The translations under genes were made by a program, and so were the position numbers. Below the pieces are notes generated by a model. The model was not told the origin of the DNA. It worked only from the letters and a program-made list of their open reading frames with translations, and made no database searches. Source: Acanthamoeba sp. SK_2022b (taxonomy: Eukaryota; Discosea; Longamoebia; Acanthamoebidae). From it: a stretch of DNA of 64,000 nt. Shown here piece by piece: positions 10,026 to 20,380 of this stretch. Within the stretch, counting starts at the first letter, position 1, and every line of letters begins with the position of its first letter. The stretch spans positions 62,001 to 126,000 of the forward strand of contig JANDJZ010000075.1 of assembly GCA_027943245.1 (NCBI GenBank). The letters are read 5' to 3'.

Positions 10026-11424
10026 ATGTCGGACGAGGACCAACGCACCCGCTGTGACTTTACTTCTCTTCCCCTTGACGTCCTGTTTCACCTTGCCTCG
10101 TTTCTTGACGGTGAAGATTTGCTTGCCCTCGGAAGGCTTGCGCGTTCAGCAAGTGTGATCGCAAATGATCACCGCGTGTGGAAGGCCTTGTTGCGGCGCA
10201 CGTTTGGGCAGCACGTACCCCGCGACACATGCCAGCGAAATGAGATAGGTGCATGTCGCAACGCATATCTCTCCGTTCCAAAACATTTGGAGATGCTAAT
10301 CTCCCCCCCCCCCTAACACAGCGGCTCCTTGGAAGCGGCAGTACTTTGCCCGGCGGAGCGAGTGGGCTAAAGTCCAGCACTCGCCGCTGAGCGTGCAGGG
10401 CGCACTCTGCGCGCGCTGGGGCGCGGATAGTCTCTTGCGGAGTGTCCTTCTCCGCACGGGGGGAGAGGTAAACAAGCTCGACGGGCGCATGAACGTACTG
10501 CACGTGGCGTGCCAAGGCGGAAGCCCAGAAGTCGTCAAGATGCTCGTGCTGGAGTTCAATGCCGACCCCAATGCGAAGAGCCTGGAGCCCATCGATCACG
10601 TTCCTGACTCTCGCCTGGCGCCAGAGCTCAACCGGCATACGCCACTGAGCTTTGCCGTCGAGAGCGGCAGCGAGGAAACCGTGCGGTGGCTGATGGGGAA
10701 TGGTGCTCGGACCGAACTGGCCGACTGCGCGGGCTGTCTTGTCGCGGCGAGTGGTAAGGGGCTGCCCACCCTTGTGCAGCTCTTTATCAAGAAGCTGCAA
10801 CACTTGCAGCCTCACAGGGGATGGGCCGCCGAACTACTGGGCTCCGGCGACGCTGCAAGCGGTAAGCAGCTGGAAGGCGCCTTCCAAACTGCCATCGAAA
10901 AGGCCAGCACCAGGGATCTCGCATCACTTAGGCTGCTGCTCACCGCCGCGCCAGCTGGTCTCGCCAAAACGGCCACTGCGGCGCTGGGCATGGCTGTCCG
11001 CGCAGGCAACACGCCTGCTGTGGCCGAACTCATCAAGCATGGCGTTCCGGTCACCAAGAACCCTGGCGAGAGGGCCCCTATCCACGATGCAGCCGTTTTG
11101 GGCAATCTGGAGCTGATTCGACTGCTGATCCAGAACGGCGCTGACGCTGGTGCATGCGCATCTCCCCTTCTCAAGCGTACTGGTGGACGGGGAGAATACG
11201 TAATTGATTTACTACGTGTTGGTGCAGGTGCGGTTGTGTCCTCTGGTGGTGACCAACAGAACGCCCACATGCTGGCGCTCCGAGCGCACGGCAAGCCTGA
11301 CGTGGTGGAGTTCCTGAGGACCGCGCCCTCGCCCAAGCAGCAAGAGGCGCAATTGGTGTTCACGGTCGCCATCGCGTGTCTGAGCCTGCTATTGGGCACG
11401 GCTGTGTGGCTCTCCCTCTCTTGA
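10026..11424 (+). CDS. F-box and ankyrin-repeat protein with C-terminal membrane anchor
   Basis: Likely substrate adaptor of an SCF ubiquitin ligase. Exons 10026-10248 and 10322-11424 give 441 residues. Residues about 12-60 form an F-box (TSLPLDVLFHLASFLDGEDL ... RVWKALLRRTFG). Ankyrin-type repeats follow, for example MNVLHVACQGGSPEVVKMLV, RHTPLSFAVESGSEETVRWL and PIHDAAVLGNLELIRLLIQN. The last about 20 residues, LVFTVAIACLSLLLGTAVWL, form a single hydrophobic segment ending three residues before the stop, which is the layout of a tail-anchored protein facing the cytosol. That would place the ligase adaptor on an internal membrane. F-box plus ankyrin is a common amoebal combination; the tail anchor is less usual. 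Confidence 0.85.
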
Positions 11425-11613
11425 CCAGAGAGGCACGGGTGCGTGGGGAAAACAAAAAACATTGCTTTAATTTGATAATTTGTCGACCGGGCTTGCGGGA
11501 GCAAAAGGGACGGAGAGAAAAGCAAGAAAGGTTGGCACAGCGGAGCAAGGCACTAGAAGGACGGAGGTCGCGATTTTCATCTGGTCCATTCAATTTTCAA
11601 CTAACCTACCAAG

Positions 11614-12200
11614 ATGAGCGAGCCCGCCAAGAAGAAGCAAAAGACCTCTCACACCGCCATTATCGCTGAGCCCCTGGCGGACAAGAAGCTCACCAAGAGG
11701 ATCCTCAAGCTCAACAAGAAGGGTACGTGGATTGGCAGTGTTTTCCTCCGCCCCACCACCATTTAGTAATTACTTGCATTTTTGTTCCCGATTATTCAGC
11801 CTCCAAGGAGAAGGGTCTGAGGCGAGGAGTGAAGGAAGTCATCAAGGCCGTCAAGAAGAAGGAAACGGGGTATGAATTCGGCTCATCAATCTATTAATCG
11901 CGCAGCACCCGGCTTCTTTCCTTCTCGTTTTGCTGATTAGCCACGCTCTCCTTCAGTGTGGCAGTCATTGCGGGTGATATCTCGCCCATCGACGTGATCA
12001 CCCACGTGCCCGTGCTTTGCGAGGAGGCCAACATCCCTTACGTCTTCGTCCCCAGCAAGGAGGACCTCGGCGCTTCGAGTGGCTGCAAGAGGCCCACTAG
12101 CTGCGTGCTGATCAGCTTGAAATCTGGCTCTTCCCTTGAGGCTGATCTTAAGAAGGTGGTGAGTGCCGTCAAGGACCTTCCTAGGCCGCACACCCCATAA
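11614..12200 (+). CDS. NHP2: H/ACA snoRNP protein NHP2 (L7Ae family)
   Basis: Core protein of H/ACA small nucleolar RNPs, which guide pseudouridylation; it binds the guide RNA. Exons 11614-11722, 11800-11869 and 11957-12200 give 140 residues. The sequence follows NHP2 throughout: PLADKKLTKRILKLNKKA, KGLRRGVKEVIKAVKKKETG, then VIAGDISPIDVITHVPVLCE and IPYVFVPSKEDLG, the RNA-binding L7Ae core. A basic N-terminus (MSEPAKKKQK) would suit nuclear import. NHP2 is preferred over the U4-binding 15.5K paralogue because of the ISPIDVITHVP block and the lysine-rich N-terminal extension. Confidence 0.93.
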
Positions 12201-12295
12201 ACCTGGCTCTCATCTCGTCTTCCTCTTATGCACAAACAAAAAAAAAATTAAATTACAAAAACGCTTTTTTTTTGGTTAAAGTTTTTTATTCAACC

Positions 12296-12817
12296 TCAGG
12301 CCTCTTCCATCAGCTTCTTGCTGCTTGACTTTCGCTTCTCCTTCTTGCTGCCCTTTGCCTTCTTCTTCTCTAGGGTCTTACTCTGCTTTGGCTGCTTCGG
12401 AGGGGTGGTGAGTCCTGGTTTCAGAGGGGTAGTGAGGCCGGGTTCCGGTAGGGCGTCGTCACCGCCGAAGTCCTCCGGTAGCAACATGACGCTTCGTTTC
12501 TTCATAGACTCTTGAACTCGCTGCAATTGCGCAGCCACGTCTGGATTGACGAGGGCCATCATGTTCTCATCTTGCAAAAATTGCGAGATGTGCTCGAGAG
12601 CCGACGCTTCGCTCACCTCTTGGACCGAAACCATTTCCATTTGTGCGTCTCTTCGTCCTCCGCCTTCGGCGTCCGAGCAAAGATGAAGATGAGATTGCTT
12701 AAAAAAACAAAACAAAATTCTGCCTTGTCGATCTTTTCTTTCCTTTGTAGCATCTCTTTTCCCGTGCTTTCCTTTCCCTCTGCGTTCGCCTGACTTGGCG
12801 CTGACCACGTCAGCCAA
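12296..12817 (-). CDS. Small lysine-rich protein, unrecognised
   Basis: A 173-residue frame with codon use like its neighbours. The central part (EHISQFLQDENMMALVNPDVAAQLQRVQESMKK, positions about 80-115) looks helical. It is followed by a duplicated proline segment (GLTTPLKPGLTTPPKQP) and a strongly basic tail with KKKAKGSKKEKRKSSSKK, which suggests a nuclear or nucleolar protein. The N-terminal 60 residues are basic but include a cysteine/phenylalanine-rich stretch (ILFCFFKQSHLHLC) that could be unspliced intron; a later ATG giving MEMVSVQEV is an alternative start. It converges on NHP2 with under 100 bases between stops. Confidence 0.55.
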   Translation of the reverse strand: MADVVSAKSGERRGKGKHGKRDATKERKDRQGRILFCFFKQSHLHLCSDAEGGGRRDAQMEMVSVQEVSEASALEHISQFLQDENMMALVNPDVAAQLQRVQESMKKRSVMLLPEDFGGDDALPEPGLTTPLKPGLTTPPKQPKQSKTLEKKKAKGSKKEKRKSSSKKLMEEA

Positions 12818-12876
12818 GGAAAACTAACACAAGCGAAGCCACGCTAAATCGATCAAGAGACACTCGATAGCATAAA

Positions 12877-13093
12877 ATGACGGACAGCAAGGCGAGAACC
12901 GATACCATCCGTTACACTGTGCTCGTGCTCTCCGCAATTGCTTTGGTCAGCGGTCTTATCCTCGACAACGGCGCGATTCTGCAGGGTGCGTGGGCCCCTC
13001 CCCCAAATTCCCAACCACTCTGACCCCAATTTTGACACGTACGCTCTAGATCTCATGGACAACATCAGCCCCGCGACCCTCCCCGGTTTCTAA
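12877..13093 (+). CDS. 50-residue single-pass membrane protein, two exons
   Basis: Read from splice sites: exon 12877-12985 ends CTGCAG-G before GTGCGTGG, and exon 13050-13093 follows CTCTAG and ends TAA. The 50-residue product has a short basic N-terminus (MTDSKARTDTIR), one hydrophobic segment (YTVLVLSAIALVSGLIL, about residues 13-29) and the tail DLMDNISPATLPGF. Only 59 bases separate its ATG from the divergent start at 12817, so they may share a promoter. An AATAAA about 60 bases after the stop fits a transcript end. I do not recognise a family; size and layout resemble small mitochondrial or ER membrane subunits, but this is only a resemblance. Confidence 0.6.
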
Positions 13094-13208
13094 ACCTCTC
13101 CTATGCGTATCGCTCGAGCAATCACGCTCTCTATCCCATGCCCCTTTCTGTCACAAAATAAAACCTTCTCTCGGCAAAAACAAAAATCGCTCAAAAACCA
13201 CCAACGAC

Positions 13209-15426
13209 ATGTTGCAGCCACGGGAAGAGTTGATCATAGATGAGGCAGCGTTGCGTCGCATACTGTCTGCTCATCCACAGCATTTGCGCACTTCCTCCTC
13301 GGCCATCGAGCGAATCTCTGCCGAATCGGCCACCTACCCGCACTTCTTCCATCGATTTCTCATCCCAAACAGGTACCTTCGCGAGCTGCCTGGCTGCACG
13401 CCTCCGATTGAATAATAGCCGTACGGTCGTGTGTAGGCCGGTCGTGGTGGAGGGTCTATGCAAGGACTGGCCAGCGCTTCAGGACTGGACCGTTGCCGCC
13501 GGGCCTGGATCAGACCAGAGACACATCAACTTCCACTATTTCAAGGTACAATGGTTGGGCGGGGCAGACGTGCGGCGACACGGGCGCAAGGTAGAAGCCT
13601 CAACTGGTGCTGGATTGTTTGTACACAGGCGGCCTTTGGGAATGCACAGCTGGATGTAGCTGAGTGTGGTGTGAGAGACTTCTCCGATCAGCGACGCCGT
13701 AGGATGAAGATGAGCGAGTACATTGACTATTGGCAACACCACCGCGCGTTGCGTGATGTAACAGGGGGCGAGGTACGCCTCCTCCTGATAGCTGGCATTC
13801 GCGGGCCAGCCTGCTCAATTAATATCTGCAATCCTAGATGGAGCCGGGGTCATCCGCCAGCGAGGTAGAAGAGGCCAAGGCGATACTGTATAACAAAGGT
13901 ACATCGCTAAGATGCGTGGAGTCTGACCTCTCTGTCTATGCAAGTCAAGCAATGACGATATAATCGGTTACAGACTGGCACTACGTCCAGCAGAACTCGA
14001 CAAAGATCGCCTACACGCTACCGCTCATCTTCTCCGACGATTGGATGAACCTCCATTGGGATTCTAGGTGTGCTTGCAACCGGCTGGTGCACACCCCATA
14101 GCAGGACCTCGCAACTGACAACGGCTAGTCCTGACATGCTCAGAACGGACACTCACGACGACTATCGATTCGTTTACATGGGCCCCAAGGGCAGCTGGAC
14201 GCCGCTCCACTCTGGTGAGTAACACTTTCCCTCCTAATGGTTGGAAGCTGTGATTACCCAAGCCTGCTGGCTCACCTCGGGCTGCGCACGTGCAGATGTG
14301 TTTGGGTCGTACAGTTGGAGCGCCAATGTGTGCGGAAGGAAGCGGTGGGTGTTCTTCCCGCCAGAACAGGGACCCCTTCTCAAGGTCCGCTAGCGAACAC
14401 CCTTGGCGGCGCGCTGCACAGCGACTGAACATGAGTACCTTGCTGCAGGACAAGTTCGGCAACCTCATGTACAACATTGAGGAAGACCAGCAGGTACCAC
14501 ACTGCGGGGTTATTCATGATGGCGTCCTTGCCGAACTGGCTCGCTCATCGGGCGTTACTAGGATCAAGAACGGTTCCCGCACTTCCATCAGGCCGCCCCC
14601 ATCTTCTGTGTTCAGGAGGCAGGCGAGACGATCTTCGTTCCAAGGTAATCTTCGTTGTCCATTCCAGCTCTTCATGAACCCGCAGCCTCGAATCTCTCAT
14701 ACAAACGCACCGCAGCGGCTGGTTTCATCAGGTGTGGAATGAGGAAGGTATCGACACGTCGTCCAACGTCCCATTTCCTTCTTCACACATTCAATCTGGG
14801 CTGTGATGCGCGCTTGATCGTGGGCAGACACGATATCGATCAACCACAATTGGGCCAACGCCTGCAACGTCGACTTGTTGTGGACCACCCTTTCAAAGGA
14901 CTTCGCCGCCGTGCAGAAAGAATTGGATGACTGCAAGGCCACCGAAGGTGAGGTCCCTCCTCGCGCTTCTTGTTTTTGGGACCACTAATGCACGTTAACG
15001 CGTCTGGTGTTGCCGCTAGGCTGGGATGAACAGTGTCAACTGATGCTCCGAACACTGTCGGGCTGGAACCTTCTCGACTTTGCTCGTTTCGTTGCGCATA
15101 TTGCCCGCGTGCACTTTGCCCGACTCGACGATTGCTCCCCGTACGTGTTGCCCTCGGTGGTTCTGGGGTTGGTCCGGTTTTAGTTGACGCTTCTCGACTC
15201 ACCGCGCCACAGCACGAAACCAGCAGAGGATGACAGCCTGCGGAGGAACAAACGCCTGCTCGCGCTCTTCAGCCTCTGCCGGCTTGCGCGTGTGGCTGAG
15301 GATCTGCTCCGACAAGAAGCTGTCGCGAGCCAACTAAATGAAACCGACGGTGAGCTTCGCCATGAAGCCGACACCTTTGCTCGTCTGCTGGACATTCCTC
15401 GCTTGGCCGAACAAGAGGCGCTGTGA
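13209..15426 (+). CDS. JMJD4: JmjC-domain protein of the JMJD4 type
   Basis: 2-oxoglutarate/Fe(II) oxygenase. JMJD4 in animals hydroxylates a lysine of translation termination factor eRF1. The gene is split into about 12 exons. Blocks in order: an N-terminal helical part, HFFHRFLIPNRPVVVEGLCK with DWPALQDW, MKMSEYIDYW, DWHYVQQNSTKIAYTLPLIF with SDDWMNLHWDS, DDYRFVYMGPKGSWTPLHSD and VFGSYSWSANVCGRKRWVFF, then EAGETIFVPSGWFHQVWNE and SINHNWANACNVDLLW. The iron ligands HxD (HSD) and the distal His in SINHNW are present, so it should be active. A helical C-terminal region follows. Over this length the match to JMJD4 is much closer than to JMJD6 or histone demethylases. Some exon ends in 13790-14000 are not fixed. 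Confidence 0.88.
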
Positions 15427-15440
15427 CGTGGCGTCGATAA

Positions 15441-15446
15441 AATAAA
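15441..15446 (+). terminator. Putative polyadenylation signals after the JMJD4-like gene
   Basis: AATAAATAAAA begins 15 bases after the stop codon at 15426, giving two overlapping AATAAA motifs. Motif match only. Confidence 0.45.
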
Positions 15447-15507
15447 TAAAATGCTGCAGGCGGCGTCTTGTCTTCGACTTTTCGTGTTTGAAATCACACT
15501 GTGAACG

Positions 15508-15770
15508 ATGGCGCGCGATGTGGTGGATGACCTGCTCAAGGGCTATCCGACCGTGTTCTATTTCATAGTTGTTGTATTTTGCCTTCATCTGGCTGCTCTC
15601 GTACAACTTCCCACCAAATCAAAGTTTAATCTTACCTTAATTGTTCATCTCCTCTAACGTTGCCGCGGTGGCAGGTCTATTGGATGTACACCATGTTCTC
15701 AGAGCCAGCCCCAACGACCCAAAAGCGAACTGCTATCCCACGAAAGCCCTATGGGGACAAGGGCCACTGA
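15508..15770 (+). CDS. 62-residue single-pass membrane protein, two exons
   Basis: Found by reading splice sites. Exon 15508-15600 encodes MARDVVDDLLKGYPTVFYF plus a hydrophobic run and stops before the donor GTACAAC. Exon 15675-15770 follows GTGGCAG, stays in frame (VYWMYTMFSEP) and ends TGA. The joined product is 62 residues with one long hydrophobic helix (about residues 14-42) and a basic tail KRTAIPRKPYGDKGH. Read-through of the donor also gives a 49-residue frame, but the spliced form continues the helix naturally. It sits between two convergent genes. Family unknown; it has the shape of a small inner-membrane or ER accessory protein. Confidence 0.6.
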
Positions 15771-15907
15771 TACCTCACGCATGTTTTGTGCCCTACGTGT
15801 TCCTGTACATACAGCATACCACGCTCACTTCACAGATGCCTGCATGCCGTAGCTTGATGTCTGTCGTGCAGTGCAAGCGCATACAAACGGGGGGGGAGGC
15901 GAGCTCC

Positions 15908-18092
15908 CTAGCGTTTAACGCGTTGGTTGAGCTTGAGGAGCTGTACGGGGAGGCCGCGATTGCTGAATCGGTGAAGAGTGGTCCATGTGGTGTCCTTCAT
16001 GCACCGCTGGAAGTCCTTGTACCCGTTCACCACCACAACCTCGGTCAGGTCTGGTCGCCGAAGGAGCATGCGCTCGAAGCGTCGAAACAGGGCCGGCAGC
16101 GACTGTCCTCGCGGCAACAGACGCACGCCGTATGGCGGGTTCGTCGCCACCACCGCGTTGCGTGGCACTCGTGGCTCCACCTTGACCGCGGCAAGCACTC
16201 CCGTCAGGCTCACTTGTCGCAGATGATGCTTCCGCGCAGGGGGGGGGGAAGTAAGGGTGTGCCCACCTCGTCAAAGTCGCCTTCAACCAAGGAGTAGGAG
16301 GCCGGATCGTAGCCGCCCAGCTGGGCGTTGTGTTGGGCTGATCGAATGCACTTGGCGTCGATGTCAGAACCCAACGCGACGAGACCCCTCACCCTCATCG
16401 CCTGGGCCAGCGCGTCCTCTGGCTGTGTGGCCAGCCGCGCTGCCTCCGTCAGCCATGTGAGGGACGCGGGCAAAGAGCTCGCGCTGCAGGCTGGGTGGAG
16501 GAGGGGGGGGGGGGAGTCGCGAAGGTCACGCACCGCCGAAAAGAGGTGCGCAACGTAGGACTGGTAGGGCAAGAGCGGGTGACTCCGCCACAGCTCAAAC
16601 GCAAACTTGCGTGCGGGAAGCTGTGCAGGCCTGTGCGAATGCAGTGACCCACCGAGAGCCTGTACTGGTGTCAGCAGCGCCAGCCAGGTGAAACCGACAA
16701 GGTGCAGCAACATTGGGGGGGGGGGAGAAGGAGCAGCCGATGGACAGACCTCAAGCAAAATGGTGCCGCTGCCTGCAAAGGGGTCCCACACGACCTTTGG
16801 CGTGTGCTCCGCCAGCAGGTTCTCTCGTGTCCAGCCAGCGGCACGGAGGCTGGTGACGCGGAGGGTAAGGGCGAGTGAGGCGAGGAGGACAGGAGCACAT
16901 ACCAAGCGGCCGCTATCGTCTCACGTAGTGGAGCGTCGGACACGTGTTGGCGTATGCCCCTTCGATGGAGAAGCTCGCCAGAGGCATCCACACTCACCTT
17001 CACAGACATAAACACAGAATGGGAGGGAGGCATGTGTTGGTTAGCGCTGCCTGTGGGCCAGACAGGTGGTATTTGCGGGCAGAGCGGTGTGGACTGACCT
17101 CCACGCGATCGTTGGCTATTCGTATGAAGAAGCGAGAGGCCAGCGAGTTGGCATGCTCCTCCTCGTCGGCCCAGTACATTTCGTCGCGGTCTCTCTCGGT
17201 CTTGGGGTCCTGGTCTGGCGGCAGTTCGTTGTCTTCGGCCGGAGCTTCGAGACCGTACAGCTCCTTGAGTCGGTTCTCCACTCGCTCCTGTCCATTTCAC
17301 CGCAAATGAGACGGTATCGCGCGAGGTCGGCGTCGCGCCTGGCTCCCCTCCACAAAACTGGCGGCGGCGGCGGCAGCAGCAGCAGCAGACAGTGACCCGG
17401 CCATGCAACCCACCTTCACCGCGCCGCTGATTTGTGAAGCGCGCCCAGAGAAGGAGGAGAGGAGAAGTGGTGAGGACTACTAAGAGCGAGAGTGATAGAG
17501 AGAAGGCGGGTGCCTGTGGTAGAGCATCGACTTCTTGCAGGTGACTTGAACGAGAGGGAGCACCACGTCATCCGCTTTGGCTACTCGCTCGATCGGAGGC
17601 AGGTAGTCTTCCCACGGCAGTCTGTTCAAAGCGGGTGCAAGGCTATCGAGTAAGCAAGTGCTCAGCCAAGCTTCGTGTGAGTGAGGCGCGATGGTACTAC
17701 TTCTTGAGCTGCGAGGCGAATTGCTTGAAGTTCTTCGATACGAACGGAGCTGCATGCAGCCGCACCCGCAGCGACTCCGCCAGCCTTGGGGACGAAAGGG
17801 TTAGTTACACCTTTGGAGGGAGACGAGGTACGGGCCGGGCACACCTGGATCGCCAGGCAATGGCCCACATTTCCTCGTTGGTGACCATGCCCTCCACTCC
17901 GCCGTCGTGAGGATGCCAGTTCACGCTGTGCTTGCCCGTGCGGAGCCCCGGCAGGCCGTGCAGCTCGTTAATTAGCAGCCCCTCGAACCCCGGCGTCACG
18001 CCCACAAACAGTTTACGCAAGTTGCCACCCTGCACAGCCGACGTCGCAGCTGTACCCTTCATCCTCAACCCCGCCCCCTTCATCTTGCTCAT
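15908..18092 (-). CDS. THUMP-domain RNA N2-guanine methyltransferase, RlmL-like
   Basis: SAM-dependent RNA methylase of the UPF0020/RlmL family, acting on rRNA or tRNA guanines. The N-terminal part (FVGVTPGFEGLLINELHGLP, then LRVRLHAAPFVSKNFKQF and VQVTCKKSMLYHR) is THUMP-like and would bind RNA. The catalytic half has SVDASGELLHRRGIRQHVSD, APLRETIAAA, the SAM loop VVWDPFAGSGTILLEV, GSDIDAKCIRSAQHNAQLGG and the catalytic NPPY motif in VVATNPPYGVRLLPRG. Start taken at ATG 18092; a TTG just upstream is in frame but not needed. About eight exons; those between 16900 and 17650 have uncertain ends. Stop codon at 15908-15910. Poly-G/C runs in several introns (for example near 16508 and 16715) are conspicuous. 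Confidence 0.85.
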
Positions 18093-18277
18093 CTTGTCGG
18101 CCAACGCAACGTTGTTCCCGCTCCTTGTGTCGACAAGAAGTCAAGAACCAGAGAAAAGCCTTTTCTTATTGTTAGCGTCAGCTCACGAGCGACCAAGACC
18201 ACACAACCACAGGTAAGCCCTCAGCTGTTTTACTCTGCCCTGAATACTGAAACCCAGACGAAGCAACCACAATTAGG

Positions 18278-19956
18278 ATGGAGACGAGCGTGGTATCGCG
18301 TGAGGAGGACGGAGTGACAGTGGAGCTGGTGTGGCGGGGTCCGGCGTGGCTCGGCGAGGGTCCGCTCTGGCACCCCACAGAGGGCGCCCTTTACTATGTA
18401 CGCCCAGATCCATACTTGCGTGTAATCGCAAGATTCTCTCATTTTGAGATCTTGTTCTGGTTTCGTGCCACAACCCGAACGTTTACGCATCCCGGTGGTT
18501 AGCTTCATGTAGCGCTTGCAGGTGAGAGCATCGCCACTAACGTGCCACTACTCGTGGTGAGCAGTTGGACTGTATCAGGCCTGAGCTGCACAGGCTCAAC
18601 GTGGAGACGGGCGAGCACAGGAGCTGGATGATGCCGGCTCTGATCGGCAGCATTGCGCCGCGCGCCAAGGGTGGACTGGTTGCCGCCCTCGGTAAGGGCC
18701 GTGCCGCGATCACCTTCGACGACAAGTGGGAGATCAACATCGCCATGGAGCAGGACATCCTCGGCAACATCGACCTCAGGTCAGGCCTCTCCTTCCTCCC
18801 GTCTCACAGCAGCCATCAACAGGATTGGTGGCTTACCTGCCAACAAAACGCTTTTGGCACCACAGGCTCAACGACGGCAAGTGCGATCGCCAGGGCCGAT
18901 TCTGGGTCGGAACGGTGGCTGCTGATTTCGACCAGCCTGACGGTTCCCTCTACCGTCTCGATCTTGATGGCTCCGTGCACGAGATGGAGAAGAAGATCAA
19001 GGTCTCGAATGGTGCGTCTGTGACCCGCTGTTGCTTCTTCTCAGCTATGCTCTCTTTCGAAAACAACTAAACTACTCATTCTCACACCCTTAGGTCTTGC
19101 GTGGTCGCTTGACAACAAGACGATGTACTACACCGACTCGCCCAATCGGGAGATCTACGCCTACGACTTTGACGAGAAGACGGGCAACATCTCGAACAGA
19201 AGGTACTCACCACCACCACCACCACCATCACCACCACCTGACCACCTGACCACCTGACCACCTGACCACCACCTGACCACCACCTGACCACCTGACCACC
19301 TGACCACCTGACCACCTGACCACCTGACCACCACCACCACCACCACCACCACCACGCGTTCCAATGAATCACTGAGACGCGACATCGCATGGCAGGGTGT
19401 TTGCTACCATCGCTCAGGATGCTGGAGTGCCGGACGGCTTGACGATCGACAGGTACGCCAGAGCGCTGGCTTGTTGCACCCGTTCGCGGTGATCTATATT
19501 CATCGAACCCTTTCTTTTACCCTTAGCGAGGGCAACATCTGGTCGGCGCACTGGGATGGCTACAGGTACAGCAATAAACAAAGCTGCGCTGACATTGTTT
19601 GGAACTGCTCACTCTCTTCCCGTGCTCACCCTAACCACTCCTGCACGAGTGTAGAGTCACCAAGTACAAACCAGATGGCTCGGTGGACAGGGTGATCAAG
19701 ATGCCGGCTCAGGTCTGCACCCAAACACCCCATTGGCACAGTGAAAAGCGCTTCGCGACTTTGCCTGATTGCGTGGACGATACAGAGGCCCACGTCGTGC
19801 ATGTTCGGCGGCAAGAACCTGGACGTCCTCTACGTCACCTCCGCCTCGCGCGACATCGGCGAGACCGAGTCCCTCAAGGGCGAACTCGATGGCGCCCTCT
19901 TTGCCATCAAGGGCCTGGGCGTTAAGGGCTTGCCCGAGACGGCTTTCCACGGGTAA
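18278..19956 (+). CDS. RGN: Regucalcin / SMP-30 family gluconolactonase
   Basis: Six-bladed beta-propeller lactonase that hydrolyses sugar lactones and binds a divalent metal. Exons 18278-18397, 18565-18779, 18866-19011, 19094-19202, 19396-19452, 19527-19565, 19655-19712 and 19786-19956 join in frame to 304 residues, close to the 299 of human regucalcin. Family motifs: WLGEGPLWHPTEGALYY with the metal-binding Glu, LNDGKCDRQGRFWVGT with the Asn/Asp ligands, GLAWSLDNKTMYYTDSPN and RPTSCMFGGKNLDVLYVTSA. No signal peptide, so cytosolic. The intron after exon 4 is a minisatellite. Downstream the next gene begins about 425 bases away in the same direction. Confidence 0.93.
19208..19355 (+). repeat. 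CCACCTGAC minisatellite inside a regucalcin intron
   Basis: Tandem units of 8-11 bases built on ACCACCTGACC, flanked on both sides by runs of CCA triplets. The block fills nearly the whole intron between 19202 and 19396. It starts five bases after the donor site and stops about 40 bases before the acceptor. Confidence 0.9.
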
Positions 19957-20380
19957 ACCGAACCCGGGCCCCTTTCCCCTTTTTAACCTGCCCCCCCCCC
20001 CCAATTAGCTGTAACGCTCCTTGAAGCGGCCTTTATGAGGAGTTACACGTTTCACGCTTTGGAGGGAAGTTCTCCCCGCGGATTTCTGTGTGTGCCACTT
20101 CCGCCTCCCCACACGAAGTGTCGTTCGAGAGAGCAGCCAAAAACGTGTCAATACGCCCCTCCCACACTCCGTGGGGGCAACCGAGCCTGCTCGCCTTTTC
20201 TTTTAGCCTGGTTTCACCCGACAACACGCCCCCTTCGTTCCCTCTCACGCCCCCCATACGTTTGTTTATCGGGTGGAGCAGCGACCCTGGCGCCCACCAC
20301 TTCCTCAACCGCCCCCATTTCTGGACATCGATCGATTGATCGATCATCTACCCCCTTTCCACTTACGCGCCTCTTCCCGC
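19957..20380. other. Intergenic region before the PQ-loop gene
   Basis: About 425 bases between two genes in the same direction. It begins with a C-run (about 19990-20003) close to the regucalcin stop and carries a short palindrome, ATCGATCGATTGATCGAT, near 20328-20345 some 35 bases before the next start. No supported gene; open frames here run into the next gene in the wrong frame. Confidence 0.45.
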
